A stretch of 64,000 nucleotides of DNA from Streblospio benedicti (taxonomy: Eukaryota > Annelida > Polychaeta > Spionida > Spionidae). The position numbers and the translations under genes are program-made. The notes below the pieces were generated by a model, which saw only the letters and a program-made list of their open reading frames with translations, was not told the DNA's origin and made no database searches. This document shows, piece by piece, positions 62,501-64,000 of the stretch. Within the stretch, counting starts at the first letter, position 1. The number at the start of each line of letters is the position of its first letter. Where the stretch lies: contig CM032666.1 of NCBI GenBank assembly GCA_019095985.1, positions 63,667,249 through 63,731,248 of the forward strand. The letters run 5' to 3'.

Positions 62501-63502
62501 GTCAAGTCGGCGTATGTGGATGCATATCCTTCTATTGTAAGTTTTGTTAAATATTACCAAACACAGAACCTTGCTTTGACCCGTGTTATGCACGTGTTGT
62601 TTGGTTTAAACCGTTACAGCAAGCTATTTTAACCCTAATCAGTACATTAGGGGTCCGTTTGGACCCCGGGGTATACTTTTTGTAATATATCTTTATGCGC
62701 TTGGTATTTATTCTTTTCCTTTTAAGTAGTTGTCACCCCTTATCTTGTCTCTATCAGTACCGAAGATTATTTGATTTATTTAGATATTAGGACGTACATA
62801 AATAATATTTGCTTGGGGTCCGCATGGACCCCACACCCGCTGAGAACAGGAAATGTAGGATGCACTAGAAATTTTTTTGATTGAAGGCCTTTAATGAAGT
62901 TGTCAGCTGATATCTTCCCATTATCAAGAATAAAAATTATTTTCTTTGGTTATACATAAGGACAAATACAAAAGCAATTTCATTGGTGTGCGCATGGACC
63001 CCAGACACGATGAGTACAGGGAACACAGAGTTGTTCGATAATTTGACCTATTAAAATATGTATATGATAAAAAGCAGAACTCTTTATTTGTTATTTTTAT
63101 CTGACACAGTCATAGTTAACATATGAATGTATTTGTATCACAGAAAGATCATGAATTGAAAAGAAAATCATATCAAATGATTGGGGTCCATATGGACCCC
63201 TATTGTACTGATTAGTGTGTTTTGGTCAATGTACTGATGAGGGTTAAGCTTATGTCGTGCGACAATTCACACAATAGAATTCGCCAAATGACTGATGGCC
63301 GGTAGAAACTACAGAACACTAAATTACGGAAGTTACGCTATAGCATGGCATAACTCACTTTGATGGTATGGTGTTAGTGGTGTGTACCCAGTCACTGTGA
63401 GATTGTCGCACTTCCTGTAAAACCTGCTGACTGACTGGCTCACATAGTTGCACATACCATCATCAAACGTGCAGGACAAACTACTGATATCATTATTGAT
63501 AA
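47453..63502 (-). CDS. MAM-domain-bearing DEG/ENaC-family channel, 3' 21 exons (1345 aa), 5' end outside window
   Basis: Exons (5' to 3'): 63502-63359, 61842-61540, 61448-61362, 61170-60736, 60507-60418, 60334-60023, 59794-59480, 59297-59237, 55458-55340, 55126-55044, 54954-54856, 54658-54508, 54297-54241, 54075-53725, 52820-52121, 51731-51500, 51374-51294, 51036-50886, 50405-50354, 49687-49596, 47577-47453. All have GT/AG borders and every junction is in phase, giving 1345 residues and a stop. Numbering from the first full codon: MAM-like modules about 10-457, DEG/ENaC ectodomain from about 540 (DFLQNVSHQRKDFVL, then the GVCFTFN block), the Cys-rich region (PWGNC to SCQCPDACKTYGFY, 690-770), a long helical insertion (about 780-1200), and TM2 with the G-A-S filter (1312-1335). 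The family forms trimeric Na+-selective channels at the plasma membrane. TM1 is not seen; it should lie beyond 64 kb unless absent. The weakest borders are the starts of the exons at 59794 and 59297. Confidence 0.85.
47608..48783. mobile_element. Foldback element in the last intron of the channel gene
   Basis: Ends TACGAAAGCCCCGCGGGGAC and (minus) TACGAAAGCCCCGCGAGGAC, flanked by CTTTAC on both sides (47602-47607, 48784-48789) as a 6-base target duplication. Just inside each end is an array of short units (TTCATAGTTCACACTTCACAC on the left, its complement GTGAACTATGAACTGTGAA on the right), so the arms can pair over some 200-250 bases. The middle holds a separate palindrome-rich segment (47998-48135, TATAAGGACCAC and GGTGGTCTCTGTACAGAGG). 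No coding content. Confidence 0.8.
50448..50530. repeat. (GT)n/(GTGC)n microsatellite in channel intron
   Basis: About 16 GT units, then GTGC units. It sits about 40 bases upstream of the 52-base exon 50405-50354 (minus), inside that intron's acceptor region. Confidence 0.95.
50886..54075 (-). CDS. Long helical insertion between Cys-rich domain and TM2 (exons 14-18)
   Basis: After SCQCPDACKTYGFYSSMSYS the reading frame runs about 545 residues before TM2, where typical ASIC/ENaC proteins need roughly 80-100. Most of the extra length is in exons 54075-53725, 52820-52121 (700 bases, 232 codons) and 51731-51500. It is rich in Leu/Ile/Val/Lys/Glu with heptad-like runs (for example ETFLSSQSEEAISISIDTKW), few Cys and several N-glycosylation sites, so it is likely helical and extracellular. 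Family sequence resumes at SWPASKS in exon 51036-50886. I recognise no named domain in the insertion. Confidence 0.75.
53725..59794 (-). CDS. DEG/ENaC ectodomain exons (finger/palm and Cys-rich region)
   Basis: The exon at 59794-59480 ends in an acidic Tyr/Asp-rich stretch (YHDYYDYVYYDDY) often seen before the finger in invertebrate members. The exon at 59297-59237 gives DFLQNVSHQRKDFVL and is completed across a 3.8 kb intron by SCKWNRRDC and GVCFTFN (55458-55340), reproducing the family block DF..vGHq.edFil.C.f.g..C....GnCytFN. Next come SGLELLLNVEQYEY plus AGV (55126-55044), IFLHDQNE (54954-54856), PWGNC with paired Cys (54658-54508), a 57-base exon supplying two more Cys (54297-54241), and SCQCPDACKTYGFY (54075-53725). 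The 57-base exon is phase 1-1; without it the frame still reads but the family's Cys pattern is incomplete. Confidence 0.9.
55911..57467 (+). mobile_element. PIF/Harbinger derivative, copy 2, in channel intron
   Basis: Ends GGCCCCCATTTCACATGGCC and (minus) CCCTCCATTTCACATGGCCG with TTA at 55908-55910 and 57468-57470. Near 56785-57340 are two degraded pieces of Harbinger transposase: a Glu-rich stretch followed by TQKRFWVRPWV, then LAVTLRHLTAGDTYPTLAY. Both are family hallmarks, but the catalytic DDE part is missing and the frame is not continuous. It sits inside the 3.8 kb intron 55459-59236, antisense to the host gene. Confidence 0.85.
57950..58600. repeat. 194-bp tandem repeat array in channel intron
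   Basis: The marker CTCTGTATCTT...TTTGACCAATG recurs at about 58137, 58331 and 58525, a spacing of 194 bases. A partial unit begins near 57955 and another diverged piece occurs near 58990. No coding sense. Confidence 0.7.
58729..58772. repeat. Short hairpin inverted repeat
   Basis: TATATCACGGCTATATA and TATATAGCCGTGAGATAT face each other across a 9-base loop. It may be the remnant of a miniature element or a cruciform-forming site in the intron. Confidence 0.6.
60023..63502 (-). CDS. MAM-module exons of the channel gene (exons 1-6 in window)
   Basis: Six exons, all phase 1 at both ends, as expected of shuffled extracellular modules. Module 1 (63502-61362) opens with CTFDDGMCNY and closes with GEVIVDDFSW, the start and end signatures of MAM. 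Module 2 (61170-60736) has the central CLSFYLVQ strand and a closing VYQNKC but lacks the usual opening Cys-Phe block. Module 3 (60507-60023) opens KCDFLWPLCAYKN, has WTRVC, and ends near GYIHAVEGDC. Several N-x-S/T sites are present. By family knowledge MAM modules are extracellular beta-sandwich adhesion or oligomerisation domains of about 160-170 residues. The assignment is by pattern only; module 2 is the least certain. Confidence 0.75.
62136..62515. repeat. G-rich degenerate minisatellite in channel intron
   Basis: Loose repeats around GGTGCTGTCAGGACGG with variable spacing. Reverse complement of the unit in the 16560-16930 array. Confidence 0.6.
62629..63247 (-). mobile_element. piggyBac-type MITE, copy 2, in channel intron
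   Basis: TTAA at both ends (62629-62632, 63244-63247). Termini TTAACCCTAATCAGTACATT and (minus) TTAACCCTCATCAGTACATT are inverted. GGGGTCC-N4-GGACCCC palindromes at 62650-62667, 62815-62832 and 63183-63200, plus a decayed one near 62990. The 619-base unit has no coding content; TTAA with CCC ends points to piggyBac. Confidence 0.8.
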
Positions 63503-64000
63503 CTGCAAAATGAAAACACCATGACCAAATTGAGAATACAAACCCTGAACAATGGAACAAGCGACTAAACATGAAATTGAAGTAGCCGAAGGTATGTGAA
63601 CTGCATTAGTTCCTACGCTGAAGAAGTCCACTGTGCACGAATGACCACTTTAAAGGCAGGTAGGATTTTATTGGAAATAGTATCCAATATGTCAAAACGT
63701 TTAGGCACACTGTGTGTGGATTATCAATGTATGGCAATAAGTGCCGTAATCAACAACACGGAAATATATTTTGAATCAAAATTTGGATTGTTAGGAATGG
63801 AAATAAATATTTTAATCTTTAAAACCATCGACATAGAACTGCTATATTTCTTGTCTGTATGGATAATAACCTTACAAACACAACGTATCCACATGTCCTT
63901 CAGCTTACTGACTATATGTAATAGTATCAAATTGAATTTGTTGCATATGAGAGTACTATGCTGTTTGTGTGCATACTTTGGTGTGTGTAGCAACTTCCTG

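Noticed and set aside
26418-63247. The Harbinger-to-piggyBac spacing is nearly the same at both loci (about 5.2 kb), suggesting a 30 kb segmental duplication.
   Set aside because: The piggyBac copies are in opposite orientation while the Harbinger copies are not, and the sequence between them is unrelated. The equal spacing is coincidence.

Overview
This is AT-rich, intron-rich animal DNA: three multi-exon protein genes among dense non-autonomous transposons, foldback elements and microsatellites. The WASHC3 orthologue, the DEG/ENaC channel, the homeobox gene, and BEL/Pao-like and Penelope-like fossils together suggest a marine invertebrate. A deuterostome such as an acorn worm is my guess, but the sequence does not prove it. 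One 100-base assembly gap lies at 19424-19523.

Layout. 0-30 kb holds no host gene I can support. It holds a foldback element at the start, a Penelope-like fossil next to a TTA-flanked MITE (3.1-4.05 kb), a tRNA-derived SINE (4.2-4.5 kb), a GC-rich MITE between two direct repeats (5.3-6.35 kb), a pair of short MITEs (15-16.3 kb), a retroelement gag-like fossil beside the gap (19.5-20.4 kb), a Helentron-like repeat with internal tandem monomers (22.8-23.9 kb) and a PIF/Harbinger derivative (26.4-27.7 kb). 29.5-33.5 kb holds a foldback element, a long BEL/Pao-type Gag fossil and a piggyBac-type MITE.

Genes. 33.97-38.19 kb (+) is a complete six-exon WASHC3 (CCDC53) gene, 214 aa. Converging on it from the minus strand, 42.45-39.26 kb is a complete six-exon homeobox gene, 397 aa, with introns inside the homeodomain after residues 12 and 46. 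From 63.5 to 47.45 kb on the minus strand I can trace 21 exons with fully consistent splice phases. They encode the C-terminal 1345 residues of one protein: three MAM-like modules, then a DEG/ENaC channel ectodomain carrying an insertion of about 450 mostly helical residues, then TM2 with a G-A-S selectivity filter. The 5' end, including any TM1, lies beyond 64 kb. A MAM-bearing DEG/ENaC channel with this insertion is the most unusual thing in the window.

The large introns of the channel gene host most of the mobile DNA on the right: a 1.2 kb foldback element in the last intron, a PIF/Harbinger derivative and a 194-bp tandem array in the intron at 55.5-59.2 kb, and a piggyBac-type MITE plus a G-rich minisatellite in the 61.8-63.4 kb intron. 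All exon models were built by eye from splice consensus, phase and family motifs. No alignment or transcript evidence was available.
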